Assembly: GCF_014897985.1 (NCBI RefSeq)
Contig: NZ_JABUZA010000047.1
Span: 1 to 32,256 of the forward strand
Length of the DNA: 32,256 bases
Reading direction: 5' to 3'
Source: Halomonas colorata
GTDB taxonomy: Bacteria; Pseudomonadota; Gammaproteobacteria; Pseudomonadales; Halomonadaceae
Shown: positions 24,431-32,256 of the stretch, one piece after another
Layout of the letters: each line of letters opens with the position of its first letter
Numbering within the stretch: the stretch's first letter is position 1
Made by a program: the position numbers and the translations under genes
Notes under the pieces: generated by a model
What the model was told of the DNA's origin: nothing
What the model saw: only the letters and a program-made list of their open reading frames with translations
The model's database searches: none

Positions 24431-25263
24431 GTTTGCTGCAATCACTCAAAGCCCGCGACCGGGTGTTTGACTTTATGGCGCCAGACGCCTCGCCAGTTGA
24501 TGTTCGCCATGGCCCGATTCTGTATATGGAAGACGTCACGGTAAGCTTTGATGGCTTCAAGGCGATCAACAACCTCAACTTGACCATCGATGACGGCGAA
24601 CTGCGCTGCATTATCGGCCCCAATGGCGCGGGTAAAACCACCATGATGGATATCATCACCGGCAAGACGCGGCCCACCGAGGGCAGCGTTTGGTTCGGCA
24701 GCCGCCATAATTTGCTTCATATGAACGAGCCGGAGATCGCGAGCCTCGGCATCGGGCGCAAGTTTCAAAAGCCCACGGTGTTTGAAGCGCTAAGCGTGTT
24801 TGAAAACCTGGAGCTTGCCATGGCGACTGACAAACGAATATTGCCCACGCTAACGGCGCGCATGACCGGCGAAATCAAGGACCGCATCGACGAAGTGCTG
24901 CAAACCATCGGCTTGGTGCCACTGCGCTATCAGCCCGCCGGGATCCTCTCTCATGGTCAAAAACAGTGGCTGGAAATTGGCATGCTGCTGATGCAGCGCC
25001 CTCGCTTGCTGCTGGTGGATGAGCCGGTCGCGGGGATGACCGAGCAGGAAATGGAGCGTACAGCCGAACTGCTGACCGGTTTGGCGGGTAAGCAGTCGGT
25101 GGTCGTCGTGGAACACGATATGGGTTTTGTGCGCTCAATTGCCCGCAAGGTGACCGTGCTTCACCAAGGAAGTGTGCTGGCCGAAGGCAGCATGGATCAG
25201 GTCTCAAGCGACCCCAACGTAGTCGAAGTGTACCTGGGTGCTGACGACGAGGAGGCTGCCTGA
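24427..25263 (+). CDS. urtD: Urea ABC transporter ATP-binding protein UrtD
   Basis: The protein has 278 residues and is a LivG-type ATPase. Walker A is GPNGAGKTT (64-72), the signature is LSHGQKQWLEIG, and Walker B is RLLLVDEPVAGM, followed by the switch His in VVEHDMGF. The LSHGQ signature, with His in place of the usual Gly, is typical of UrtD. An N-terminal stretch of about 30 residues before the domain is slightly longer than in LivG. The gene overlaps urtC by 4 bases and urtE by 1 base, indicating coupled translation. Confidence 0.93.
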   Translation: MSLLQSLKARDRVFDFMAPDASPVDVRHGPILYMEDVTVSFDGFKAINNLNLTIDDGELRCIIGPNGAGKTTMMDIITGKTRPTEGSVWFGSRHNLLHMNEPEIASLGIGRKFQKPTVFEALSVFENLELAMATDKRILPTLTARMTGEIKDRIDEVLQTIGLVPLRYQPAGILSHGQKQWLEIGMLLMQRPRLLLVDEPVAGMTEQEMERTAELLTGLAGKQSVVVVEHDMGFVRSIARKVTVLHQGSVLAEGSMDQVSSDPNVVEVYLGADDEEAA

Positions 25264-25970
25264 TGCTGGCAATTGAAAAGCTCAACCAGTTTTATGGGGA
25301 AAGCCATACGCTATGGGATCTGGACCTGGACGTACCCGCTGGCCAGTGCACCTGCGTGATGGGCCGCAACGGAGTGGGTAAAACCACGCTGATGAAAGCC
25401 ATCATGGGCGAAGTGGCGGTAAAAAGTGGCCAGTTGCGCTACCAGGCGAGCAGCGAAGCGGTTGAGCTAACCCAAAAAGCCGTGGAAGCGCGCTCGCGGC
25501 TGGGCATTGGCTTTGTACCGCAAGGGCGGCAGATTTTTCCGCTACTCACCGTAGAAGAGAATCTGCGTACCGGCCTTGCCGCACGCAGCGACGGACTAAA
25601 AAAAATCCCCGAGCGTATCTATGAACTGTTTCCAGTGCTCAAGGAGATGAAGCACCGCCGCGGCGGTGACTTATCCGGCGGGCAACAGCAGCAGCTTGCC
25701 ATTGGCCGAGCGCTGGTAATCGAGCCCAAACTCTTGATTCTGGATGAGCCGGGGGAGGGCATTCAGCCCAATATCGTCGCGCAAATTGGCCAGGTGATTC
25801 GCCAGCTGATTGCCGAAGACGCCCTAACGGTGCTGCTGGTCGAGCAGAAGCTGCCCTTTGCGCGCAAATACGCCGACCGCTTTGTGATAATGGACCGCGG
25901 CCGCCCGGTGGCCAAAGGTGATATCAGCGAGCTTTCCAACGAGCTGATCAAGCAGCACCTAACGGTTTAA
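25263..25970 (+). CDS. urtE: Urea ABC transporter ATP-binding protein UrtE
   Basis: This 235-residue LivF-type ATPase has Walker A GRNGVGKTT (34-42), signature LSGGQQQQLAIGRAL and Walker B LLILDEPGEGI. The GEGIQPN segment after Walker B is characteristic of the UrtE branch. The start shares one base with the urtD stop and follows GAGGAGG. It is the last gene of the operon. No urease structural or accessory genes follow it within the window, unlike in many genomes. Confidence 0.93.
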   Translation: MLAIEKLNQFYGESHTLWDLDLDVPAGQCTCVMGRNGVGKTTLMKAIMGEVAVKSGQLRYQASSEAVELTQKAVEARSRLGIGFVPQGRQIFPLLTVEENLRTGLAARSDGLKKIPERIYELFPVLKEMKHRRGGDLSGGQQQQLAIGRALVIEPKLLILDEPGEGIQPNIVAQIGQVIRQLIAEDALTVLLVEQKLPFARKYADRFVIMDRGRPVAKGDISELSNELIKQHLTV

Positions 25971-25975
25971 GTTAT

Positions 25976-26010
25976 CCCCACCTACGCCCGCTCGGCGAGC
26001 GTAGGTGGGG
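25976..26010 (+). terminator. Strong hairpin ending the urt operon
   Basis: CCCCACCTACGC (25976-25987) pairs with GCGTAGGTGGGG (25999-26010), a perfect 12-bp stem, starting 5 bases after the urtE stop. Only a short T-run (TTTT) follows a few bases later, so termination may be partial. Confidence 0.65.
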
Positions 26011-26077
26011 AGGTTTTACGGAGTTAGTAGTGAAAAATATTCGGTGTTATGGCATTAGCACCGCTTGTTACAGTCGT

Positions 26078-28303
26078 CTAGAAGTCCAGTGAGGCCGAAA
26101 ACATAAAGGTGCGGGGGGCGCCTAATGCGAGGCTTGAGAGTTGTGGCATTGCCCAGTACGTTTTATCGGTCACATTGTTAACAGTGGCACGCAGTGTGAG
26201 TGGATAGCCGGAAAGGTTAGAGGCGTAGCGTGCTCCAACGTCATAAATAGTGTGTCCGGGTACTGATAGGGAGTTGTCACTATTAATGTACTGCTCTGAC
26301 ATCGCGGTGGCATTAGCGGTCAGTGTCAGCCCTGGTGCTACGGATAGATCCCATTCAGTGCCTAGCTTGGCTTGCAGGTCTGGTACGCCGGTTGCCTGAT
26401 TGCCTTGTTCTTCATCGCTCGCGGCGCGCGTGATTTCTGGGTTTACATAAGCGATGCCCCCCATCAGGCGCAGGTTGCTGAGAGGACTGCCGAAGAAACT
26501 CCACTCCACTCCTCGGTTCCGCTGCTCGCCCCCAACCGAGAAGATATTGGTTGCCAGGTCGGTGTAGCTGCTGGGCCGCTTTATTTCATACAGGCTAAGC
26601 GTGTGTGAAAAATCACCCAGATCAAGTTTCACGCCAACCTCGCTCTGTTTGGTCTTGTAAGGCTCGAACACCTCACCAGCGTTGGCGGCAGTCATAGGTG
26701 CCGTGGCCCCCTGGCTGAGCCCCTCGATATAGTTGGCGTAGAGCGATACCTGGTCGGTCGCTTTGAAAAGTAGTGCTGCGGCGGGTGTGACCGCGCTTTC
26801 ATCATAGCGGGAGATACGTGTGCCGGTCATCACGCTGTAGGTGTCGCTCACCACTTCCTGGCGTCGGGCGCCGAGCGTCAGCTGTATGCGATCATCGGCA
26901 AACGAGAGCGTGTCTGCCAAACCGTAGCTGTTCAAGCGTAGCTCTGTATGCATGATGTGCGGTGTAATGAAATCAGCGGCGGGGCCCCATTGCGGATTGT
27001 ATAGGTTGGTGATCCAGTCCGCATCGGGAACGCTTCTGCGCCCGTAATCGTGCTGCTCGTGCTCATAATGGGTGGCATTGACGCTGATGTCGTGACTGAC
27101 AGCGCCGGTCTGGAAGTGACCGCGAACCCCGACTTCCGCCGATGTTTTTTCGACATCGAAGGCAAGCTGACCAACGCTTGTGCGATAGTTGCCTTGATCA
27201 TCAAGCACCTGGGCTGACATGGCACCGTTGTAGGTGTAATTGGTTTCGCTTTGACCTATTGACGCGTACCCCATGATCTCGTCGGTAAAGTCGAATTCGC
27301 CACGCAATATGGCCCCCTTGTCGCGCGTGTCGGCAAAGGCCCAGTCCGGGTTGATCAGTGTATCGGGGGCGGGAGGCGTCGGAACTGCCAGGCCGGGGGC
27401 CAGGTTGATACCTCGAGCGGGTCCATCAATATGGTCGTCCGCACTGTACAAGTCGGCTGATAGTCGAGCGTGATCACCGCGCCAGTCCAACCCCAGAGAG
27501 CCCATTTGAACCTTTGGTGTCTGGTTATCCACAGCCCCCTCGCCGTCGCGGTATACGCCGTTAACGCGAACGCCAAACTGCTGGTCGTCACCCAGGCGTC
27601 GGCCGACATCAAGGTGCCCGCCAATCTGGGCGTCGGACATATACGTGGTGGTGAAACGCGTCAACGGTTCATCGCCAGCCCGTTTGGGAACCAGGTTAAT
27701 GGCACCGCCAACGGAGCCACCTGGCGGCATCCCGTTGAGTAGTGCCGAAGGCCCCTTGAGCACCTCGATACGCTCGAACATTTCTGGAGACGTACGGTAG
27801 TAGGGGGCCATCCCGGCCAGACCACCGAACGTGACGTCACGTGTGCTGGCGTCAAAACCACGGATCGAATAGGTTTCGCTCCAGGCACTGGTGACGCCGT
27901 TGCTGAAGACACTCGGATCCGTCGCTGCAATTACATCGGTAATACTCTGAGCTTGTTGATCCTGGATAAAGCGATCCGTATAGCTGATGGCATTGAAAGG
28001 CGTCTCCATGAAGTCTCTTTTCCCCAGGAAGCCCGCCCGGTTGCTGTAGGTGACTTGGCCGCCGGCATACGTATCGTTAACGGATGTCGCTTCTCCGTGT
28101 ACGGTGATGGGTGCTAGGGCAGTAGTACTGCGGGTCTCGGTCTCCTGGGCCTGTGCGAGAGCTTGTGAAGACAGCAGCATGACAGCACTCGCGCTCAGAG
28201 CGAGCAGAAATGCGCTCCTGACGAGCGATAAAGGGTTTGAGCAAGAGGCGCAATGTAGTGCTCTCGTCGGCTGTAGGGGACGGTGGTGGCAATGTAAGGG
28301 CAT
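26078..28303 (-). CDS. TonB-dependent ferric-siderophore receptor
   Basis: I start at the ATG at 28303 (741 residues), with GGAG 7 bases upstream; an ATG 12 bases earlier has no such site. A long basic N-region precedes the hydrophobic core of the signal peptide, which ends near QALA-QAQE. A short segment with APITVHGEA, a TonB-box-like start, follows. The plug domain contains SITDVIAATDPSVF, YSIRGFD and ERIEVLKGPSALLNG, and the rest is the 22-strand barrel ending in Phe (FSASLDF). The pattern matches the TonB-siderophore receptor family (FhuE/FpvA-like, ferric hydroxamate or mixed ligands). The ligand is unknown. It lies downstream of the siderophore ABC operon on the same strand, which supports joint function. 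Confidence 0.92.
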   Translation of the reverse strand: MPLHCHHRPLQPTRALHCASCSNPLSLVRSAFLLALSASAVMLLSSQALAQAQETETRSTTALAPITVHGEATSVNDTYAGGQVTYSNRAGFLGKRDFMETPFNAISYTDRFIQDQQAQSITDVIAATDPSVFSNGVTSAWSETYSIRGFDASTRDVTFGGLAGMAPYYRTSPEMFERIEVLKGPSALLNGMPPGGSVGGAINLVPKRAGDEPLTRFTTTYMSDAQIGGHLDVGRRLGDDQQFGVRVNGVYRDGEGAVDNQTPKVQMGSLGLDWRGDHARLSADLYSADDHIDGPARGINLAPGLAVPTPPAPDTLINPDWAFADTRDKGAILRGEFDFTDEIMGYASIGQSETNYTYNGAMSAQVLDDQGNYRTSVGQLAFDVEKTSAEVGVRGHFQTGAVSHDISVNATHYEHEQHDYGRRSVPDADWITNLYNPQWGPAADFITPHIMHTELRLNSYGLADTLSFADDRIQLTLGARRQEVVSDTYSVMTGTRISRYDESAVTPAAALLFKATDQVSLYANYIEGLSQGATAPMTAANAGEVFEPYKTKQSEVGVKLDLGDFSHTLSLYEIKRPSSYTDLATNIFSVGGEQRNRGVEWSFFGSPLSNLRLMGGIAYVNPEITRAASDEEQGNQATGVPDLQAKLGTEWDLSVAPGLTLTANATAMSEQYINSDNSLSVPGHTIYDVGARYASNLSGYPLTLRATVNNVTDKTYWAMPQLSSLALGAPRTFMFSASLDF

Positions 28304-28339
28304 GTCGATCTCCATTTTTAAACACAGAGGAACTACACC

Positions 28340-28376
28340 GCTTCAATTGAGCGCCTGTTAAAAGGCGCATTGAAGC
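28340..28376 (-). promoter_or_regulatory. Two-step hairpin in the leader of the TonB receptor gene
   Basis: GCTTCAAT pairs with ATTGAAGC, enclosing a second stem GCGCCT/AGGCGC with a 6-base loop; a 3-base bulge (TGA) lies on one side. It is about 37 bases upstream of the receptor start and 52 bases after the end of the ABC binding-protein gene. No T-run follows on the minus strand, although on the plus strand a T7 run appears 14 bases after it. It may be a processing site, a regulatory leader structure or a weak terminator. Confidence 0.45.
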
Positions 28377-28399
28377 AGTCGATGAAAGCGTTTTTTTAG

Positions 28400-28420
28400 G
28401 TGCTTTAGTGCTTTAGTGCT
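28400..28420. repeat. Short direct repeat GTGCTTTA
   Basis: GTGCTTTA occurs twice in tandem, followed by a partial third copy (GTGCT), directly after the stop of the siderophore binding-protein gene. Function unknown. Confidence 0.5.
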
Positions 28421-28428
28421 ATGGTCTG

Positions 28429-29400
28429 CTAGTGCCGGTAGCCGTCGATAATGTCATCCGCGATGATCGCCAGAGCGCTGACGCTGGCGGCGGTGACATA
28501 CCAGGCTTCGGGGTCGACAAAGACCACCCGGTCATTTCGCCAGGCGTTAGTTTGGCGTAATAGGGGGTTGGCCAGGCTGTCGGTACTCATGGTGGGCCGG
28601 TGCTCCATTACGGCAGTACGATCCACGACATAGATGATGTCGGGGTCGGCCTGCTGGATGAATTCGCTAGAAACCGGCTGGCCGTGCAGGCCGGTATCGA
28701 TGTCGGGAGCGGCGGGGGCAACGCCGAATTCAGTGAAGATGAAGCCGTAGCGTGACTGCACGCCAAAGGAGTGGAAGGCCCCATTATTATGCAGCAGGAT
28801 AAGGGCTTTCTCAGGGCGGCCTTGGGTAACACGCCGGACCTCCTCGACGGTATGAACCAGCTCGGCTGCCCGCTGACGGGCCAATTTCTGTTTGCCAAAG
28901 ATCTGCCCAAGATCCATGAGATGATCCATGACAACGTCAATGTGGTTGGTCTGACTGTTGCGGTAATCCACGTCAAAGTGCAGCGTGGGTGCGATCTGAG
29001 TCAGCTCGTTATAGTCGTTGGCCTGTAACGACGTCATAAGAATGAGGTCAGGGTTAGCGCGATGCACTCGCTCAAGGTTAGGGCGTACGATAGCGCCCAG
29101 ATCTTCAATCGTCGGGTCGTCTCGATACTTCTCCAGAAAATGGGGAATAAAGTCCTTTGGCATGCCCACCACCGGAACGTCCAACTGATCCAGAAAATCG
29201 ACTTCATTCATGTCTAATGCCGCTACCCGGTGTGGACGGTGATCGATCACGGTGCTTCCCAGCGCGTGGTGAATCGTGATCGGTGTTATGGCCTCCTGTG
29301 CGGACATATTGTTGGCTGAGGGCTGATCGCACCCTTGTAGCAACGCCACCAAGGCGAGTGGGAGAAGGCGTGCCAAGCGGTTGTTTAGAGATCGTTTCAT
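28429..29400 (-). CDS. Siderophore ABC transporter substrate-binding lipoprotein (FatB/CeuE-like)
   Basis: The protein has 323 residues. A lipoprotein signal is present with lipobox LLQG-Cys24. The mature part is a class III (helical backbone) binding protein: HRVAALDMNEVDFLDQLDVP near the start, then IVRPNLERVHRANPDLILMT, and a C-terminal segment NDRVVFVDPEAWYVT. This arrangement is typical of the FatB/CeuE/YclQ group, which binds catechol or citrate-type siderophores. The start overlaps the ATPase stop by 4 bases (ATGA). Although the protein should be periplasmic and anchored by lipid, as in most Gram-negative CeuE-like proteins, its siderophore cannot be read from sequence. Confidence 0.88.
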   Translation of the reverse strand: MKRSLNNRLARLLPLALVALLQGCDQPSANNMSAQEAITPITIHHALGSTVIDHRPHRVAALDMNEVDFLDQLDVPVVGMPKDFIPHFLEKYRDDPTIEDLGAIVRPNLERVHRANPDLILMTSLQANDYNELTQIAPTLHFDVDYRNSQTNHIDVVMDHLMDLGQIFGKQKLARQRAAELVHTVEEVRRVTQGRPEKALILLHNNGAFHSFGVQSRYGFIFTEFGVAPAAPDIDTGLHGQPVSSEFIQQADPDIIYVVDRTAVMEHRPTMSTDSLANPLLRQTNAWRNDRVVFVDPEAWYVTAASVSALAIIADDIIDGYRH

Positions 29401-30173
29401 TCCAGGTTTCCTGAGGGCTTGAAGTAATTACATAGATAACCGCGTTCGTTATGGGCGATGTCGAACTTCAGTCCGTAAAGCTCACTCAAGCGCCGTTCGG
29501 TGATGACGTCGGTGACGTTGCCATCGCAGTGCACTTCCCCATCCTTCATGGCGACGATGTAATCGGAGTAGTTGGCGGCAAAGTTGATGTCATGAACGAC
29601 CAGGATGACCGTTCGTCCATGCTCGTCGCAGAGACGGCGAAGAGCCTGCATGATCTGAACGGCATGTTTGATATCGAGGTTATTCAGTGGCTCGTCGAGC
29701 AGCAGGTAATCGGTTTGCTGTGCAATGGTCATGGCCAGGAACGCCATCTGGCGTTGGCCGCCGCTGAGCTCGTTCAGATAAGCACCGCGTAGTGCCGTCA
29801 GCGATAGAAACGACAGGGCGTCGTCAATCACACGATGGTCGTGCCGAGTGAGTGTGCCACGGCTATAGGGAAAGCGGCCAAAGGCGACCAACTCCTCGAC
29901 GGTCAGGCGTAGGTTGAACTCAGGCGTCTGGCGTAGCGTGGCCACCTGCCTGGCATACTCGCTGATGGGAATGCGCGTTACCTGGGAGCCGTCGAGTCGA
30001 ATATCCCCCCGAGAGGGCTTAAGTAGTCTCGCGAGCATCATCAGAAGCGTCGTCTTACCCGCGCCGTTGGGGCCCACCAGGGACGTCAACTGACCTGATG
30101 GAAAGCAGAGATTGATCGCCGATAGCACCGAACGGTCGCCGTAGGTTTTATGAAGGTCTTGAACCGTGATCAT
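29397..30173 (-). CDS. Siderophore ABC transporter ATP-binding protein (FatE/CeuD-like)
   Basis: I start at the ATG at 30173 (258 residues, MITVQDLHKTYGDRSVL). The open frame continues upstream to 30557, but that part is a shadow of the permease gene. Walker A is GPNGAGKTT (34-42), the signature is LSGGQRQ, and Walker B is YLLLDEPLNNLD, with the switch His in VVHDINFA. The length and ending are usual for iron-siderophore ATPases of the FepC/FatE type. It overlaps the permease stop by 4 bases (ATGA) and the binding-protein start by 4 bases. Confidence 0.92.
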   Translation of the reverse strand: MITVQDLHKTYGDRSVLSAINLCFPSGQLTSLVGPNGAGKTTLLMMLARLLKPSRGDIRLDGSQVTRIPISEYARQVATLRQTPEFNLRLTVEELVAFGRFPYSRGTLTRHDHRVIDDALSFLSLTALRGAYLNELSGGQRQMAFLAMTIAQQTDYLLLDEPLNNLDIKHAVQIMQALRRLCDEHGRTVILVVHDINFAANYSDYIVAMKDGEVHCDGNVTDVITERRLSELYGLKFDIAHNERGYLCNYFKPSGNLE

Positions 30174-31117
30174 GCTGCGCCTCGCGTACGCACCATCAGC
30201 GACAGGAAGTAAGCCCCACATACGAGGTTGACGAGGATGCCGACGGTGGTTGTGTAGTTGAAGAGATGTTCGACCAGCAGTTGGGCGAGGATGAAAAGGG
30301 CGATGGCGAGGGCACAACCCACCGGTAGCGTGACCCGATGACGGTAAGTGCCTGCAAGCGCATAGGCCGTATTGGCCACGAAAATGCCCATGAACGCCGT
30401 GGGGCCAAGCAGGCTGGTCGATACAGCCACCAGCGAGGCGATCAGAAAGAGCTGGTGTTGCACGCAGCGTCGATAATCGATGCCAAGTGACATGGCCTGC
30501 TCTCTGCCCAGCAAGAGCACATCTAGCATTGGGAGGCTTTTCAGTCCCACCAGACAAATCGCGGCCACGATCAGTGTGGCGTATAGCAGTTGTGTGGTGC
30601 TGGCGTTACCGAAAGCGGCTTGGCTGTAACCCATCAGAATGGAAAACTCGCCTGGACTCATTTTGAGCTGAACGAACTGTGTGAAAGTGGTAATGACCAT
30701 TGTCAGTACCAGTCCTACCAGCAGCAGGAAATAGACATTGTCTCTGCCGTCTCTAAACAGCCATCGATGCAGCGTCCAGGAGTAGCCAAGCATCAGCAGG
30801 ACCGAGAGTGCGGCGTTGCCATGCTCGCCGAGCACCATCAGACTGTGGGTGCCCAGCACCAGCATCAACAGGGCCTGAAACAGCAGATAGACGGCCTCAT
30901 AGCCCATGATGGCAGGCGTTAATATCCGGTTACCGGTAAGGCTCTGAAACGTAATGGCGGACCAGGCGACACAAATGCCACCGATCACCATGGTGGCCAA
31001 GCGCTCAAGTCGTTTCGGTATCACATACTCGAAGTCGAAACCGGAGCGTACAAAGACAAAAGCGAGCGCAAGAGCGATCACGGCCGCCCAAACGGTGTGG
31101 CGAGCTTTGATAGTCAT
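30170..31117 (-). CDS. Siderophore ABC transporter permease (FatC/CeuC/YclO-like)
   Basis: The ATG at 31117 follows AGGAGG at 7 bases, giving 315 residues; the frame extends further upstream but without a ribosome site. It is a FecCD-family permease with about nine hydrophobic segments and motifs such as ICVAWSAITFQSLTGNRILT, LTPAIMGYE and LLGPTAFMGIFVANTAYAL. The family forms a heterodimeric channel with the neighbouring permease. Its start codon shares one base with the stop of the preceding permease. Confidence 0.9.
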   Translation of the reverse strand: MTIKARHTVWAAVIALALAFVFVRSGFDFEYVIPKRLERLATMVIGGICVAWSAITFQSLTGNRILTPAIMGYEAVYLLFQALLMLVLGTHSLMVLGEHGNAALSVLLMLGYSWTLHRWLFRDGRDNVYFLLLVGLVLTMVITTFTQFVQLKMSPGEFSILMGYSQAAFGNASTTQLLYATLIVAAICLVGLKSLPMLDVLLLGREQAMSLGIDYRRCVQHQLFLIASLVAVSTSLLGPTAFMGIFVANTAYALAGTYRHRVTLPVGCALAIALFILAQLLVEHLFNYTTTVGILVNLVCGAYFLSLMVRTRGAA

Positions 31118-32061
31118 CACTGTGCCCTCCTGACAATCAGGATCAGAAACAGCACGCCTCCGACACAAGCCGACGTTAAGCCGATGGGCACTTCAAAGGG
31201 ATAGATCAGCAGGCGTCCCGCAATGTCGCAGACCAGCAGCAGTGTTGCCCCCGACAGTGCTACGGCGGGTAGGGTGCGAGCCAGGTTATCGCCGTAGTAG
31301 AGCGCTACCAGATTGGGAACCACTAATCCGACAAAGGGGATGGCGCCCACCGCGATGACCGTGACCGAGACAGTAATGGCCACCAGCATCAGCCCAATGG
31401 CGGAGGTGACGAGATAGTTCACGCCTAAACTCGTCGCCATGTCTTCGCCCATGCCCAGCACCGTGAAGCGATGAGCGTAGACGTAGGCGAGCACAACGAC
31501 CGGCAGGATTAGGTAGATGATTTCGTAATGGCCCTGGACGATCTTTGAAAAATCTCCCAGCAGCCAGCCCTGCATGCTTTGCAGGATGTTATGGCGGTAG
31601 GCGTAGAACTCGGCTAGGGCGCTTAGCACGCCGCCGTACATCAAACCGATGACGGGAACCAGTACCGTGTTGGTGAACTTGATGCGGCGAACGATAGCGA
31701 TAAAGACAACATTCGCAGCGAAGCAGAAGAGCAGGGCTGCAAGCATTCGTGATCCAGCGCCAGCCGTAGGCATTAGAGACAGCGATACGAGAATGCCCAG
31801 TTTGGCGGCATCAAGCCCACCCGAGGTGGCGGGCTCCACGAACTTATTGCGCACGATATGCTGCAAAATCACACCGCAAATCGCGAGGCCCACTCCGGTC
31901 AAGGACACCGTGATCAGGCGCGGCAGTCGGCTGGCCGTCAACGTCAACCAAGCATCATCTGACAGGGTGATAAGTTGGTACCCGCTTATCTGCCGCGCGC
32001 CTGTCAGTAATGACATCCCGCACAGCAATACAAACAGGAGAGGCAGATACACGCGCATCAC
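31117..32061 (-). CDS. Siderophore ABC transporter permease (FatD/CeuB/YclN-like)
   Basis: The frame begins with GTG at 32061 followed directly by ATG at 32058 (314 or 313 residues). GGGAGAA lies about 9 bases before the GTG. The TGATG arrangement with the stop of the upstream fragment would favour the ATG, so the choice is open. It is a FecCD-type permease with motifs RLPRLITVSLTGVGLAICGV, EPATSGGLDAAKLG and IPFVGLVVPNL. The order permease-permease-ATPase-binding protein is that of fatDCEB, ceuBCDE and yclNOPQ. Confidence 0.9.
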   Translation of the reverse strand: MMRVYLPLLFVLLCGMSLLTGARQISGYQLITLSDDAWLTLTASRLPRLITVSLTGVGLAICGVILQHIVRNKFVEPATSGGLDAAKLGILVSLSLMPTAGAGSRMLAALLFCFAANVVFIAIVRRIKFTNTVLVPVIGLMYGGVLSALAEFYAYRHNILQSMQGWLLGDFSKIVQGHYEIIYLILPVVVLAYVYAHRFTVLGMGEDMATSLGVNYLVTSAIGLMLVAITVSVTVIAVGAIPFVGLVVPNLVALYYGDNLARTLPAVALSGATLLLVCDIAGRLLIYPFEVPIGLTSACVGGVLFLILIVRRAQ

Positions 32062-32219
32062 TGTGAGGTTTCTCCCGTTTTATCCGGGGTGATGCGCCAC
32101 CCTTTGGTGGTTTGGCGTTGGTCAAGAAACGTGGCGTATCGCCCCTGCTGAGCGAGCAGTTCATCGGGCGCGCCTTGCTCGTAAGCGTTCATTCCACGAC
32201 GTAGTTGACCTACTTCACG
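32058..32219 (-). pseudogene. C-terminal remnant of an ABC exporter (ATP-binding end), frame broken at the window edge
   Basis: The frame ending in TGA at 32060-32058 reads EVGQLRRGMNAYEQGAPDE and then LLAQQGRYATFLDQRQTTKG. This looks like the very end of an ABC ATPase-permease, where families show hydrophobic-xx-L-xx-G, then EQGxxxELLAxxGxYAxLxxxQ. Going upstream, the same frame meets a TGA at 32222-32220, and the homology does not continue in it. Either a frameshift or a deletion/rearrangement junction lies there. The stop overlaps the start of the first permease (TGATG), so the exporter was once the preceding operon gene, as expected of a siderophore exporter next to its importer. Only 199 bases are visible, so a sequencing error is also possible. 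Confidence 0.5.
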
Positions 32220-32256
32220 TCACGGAGAGGCCTTAATAACTCCGGCGAGACCTTGT

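Noticed and set aside
30174..30557. N-terminal extension of the siderophore ATPase frame
   Set aside because: It overlaps the permease coding region in another frame and lacks ABC homology; the ATG at 30173 has the usual ATGA coupling.
32058..32256. Insertion-sequence end at the right edge
   Set aside because: No terminal inverted repeat or recognisable transposase is visible in the 199 bases available, so a mobile element cannot be claimed.

Overview
The window reads as a chromosomal stretch from a halophilic gammaproteobacterium, most likely a Halomonas-type member of the Halomonadaceae. This rests on the gene set (TRAP-TAXI, TTT and BCCT transporters, a DUF481 outer-membrane protein, a urt operon, and a pipecolate/2-oxoadipate pathway of the Pseudomonas kind) and on protein style; it is an inference, not a database result. 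No rRNA, tRNA, CRISPR array, complete insertion sequence or prophage was seen. Almost all of the window is coding.

Region 1 (1-7.9 kb) is lysine/pipecolate catabolism. The 3' end of a YdiJ-type D-2-hydroxyglutarate dehydrogenase is followed one base later by hglS (2-oxoadipate dioxygenase/decarboxylase). Convergent to them lie amaB (piperideine-6-carboxylate dehydrogenase), an NhaC-family carrier and amaA (L-pipecolate oxidase). Together they encode most of the route L-pipecolate -> 2-aminoadipate -> 2-oxoadipate -> D-2-hydroxyglutarate -> 2-oxoglutarate; the 2-aminoadipate aminotransferase is not in view. One LysR regulator diverges from amaB, and a close paralogue converges on it tail to tail.

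Region 2 (7.9-13.9 kb) holds a TRAP-TAXI transporter (binding protein plus fused permease), a divergent BCCT carrier and a DUF481 outer-membrane protein. The TAXI binding protein is the most striking object here: its two halves are in reversed order compared with ordinary TAXI proteins, so it looks like a natural circular permutation behind a lipoprotein signal.

Region 3 (14-19.9 kb) is a CitA/DcuS-type two-component system followed by tctCBA, a complete tripartite tricarboxylate transporter, closed by a strong terminator.

Region 4 (19.9-26 kb) is urtABCDE, a urea-type ABC importer, behind a clear sigma-54 (-24/-12) promoter with an upstream NtrC-like site, so it is probably nitrogen-controlled. 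No urease genes lie in the window.

Region 5 (26-32.3 kb), all on the minus strand, is iron-siderophore uptake: a TonB-dependent receptor and a FatDCEB/CeuBCDE-type ABC importer whose four genes overlap one another. At the window edge this operon is preceded by what looks like the broken C-terminus of an ABC exporter.
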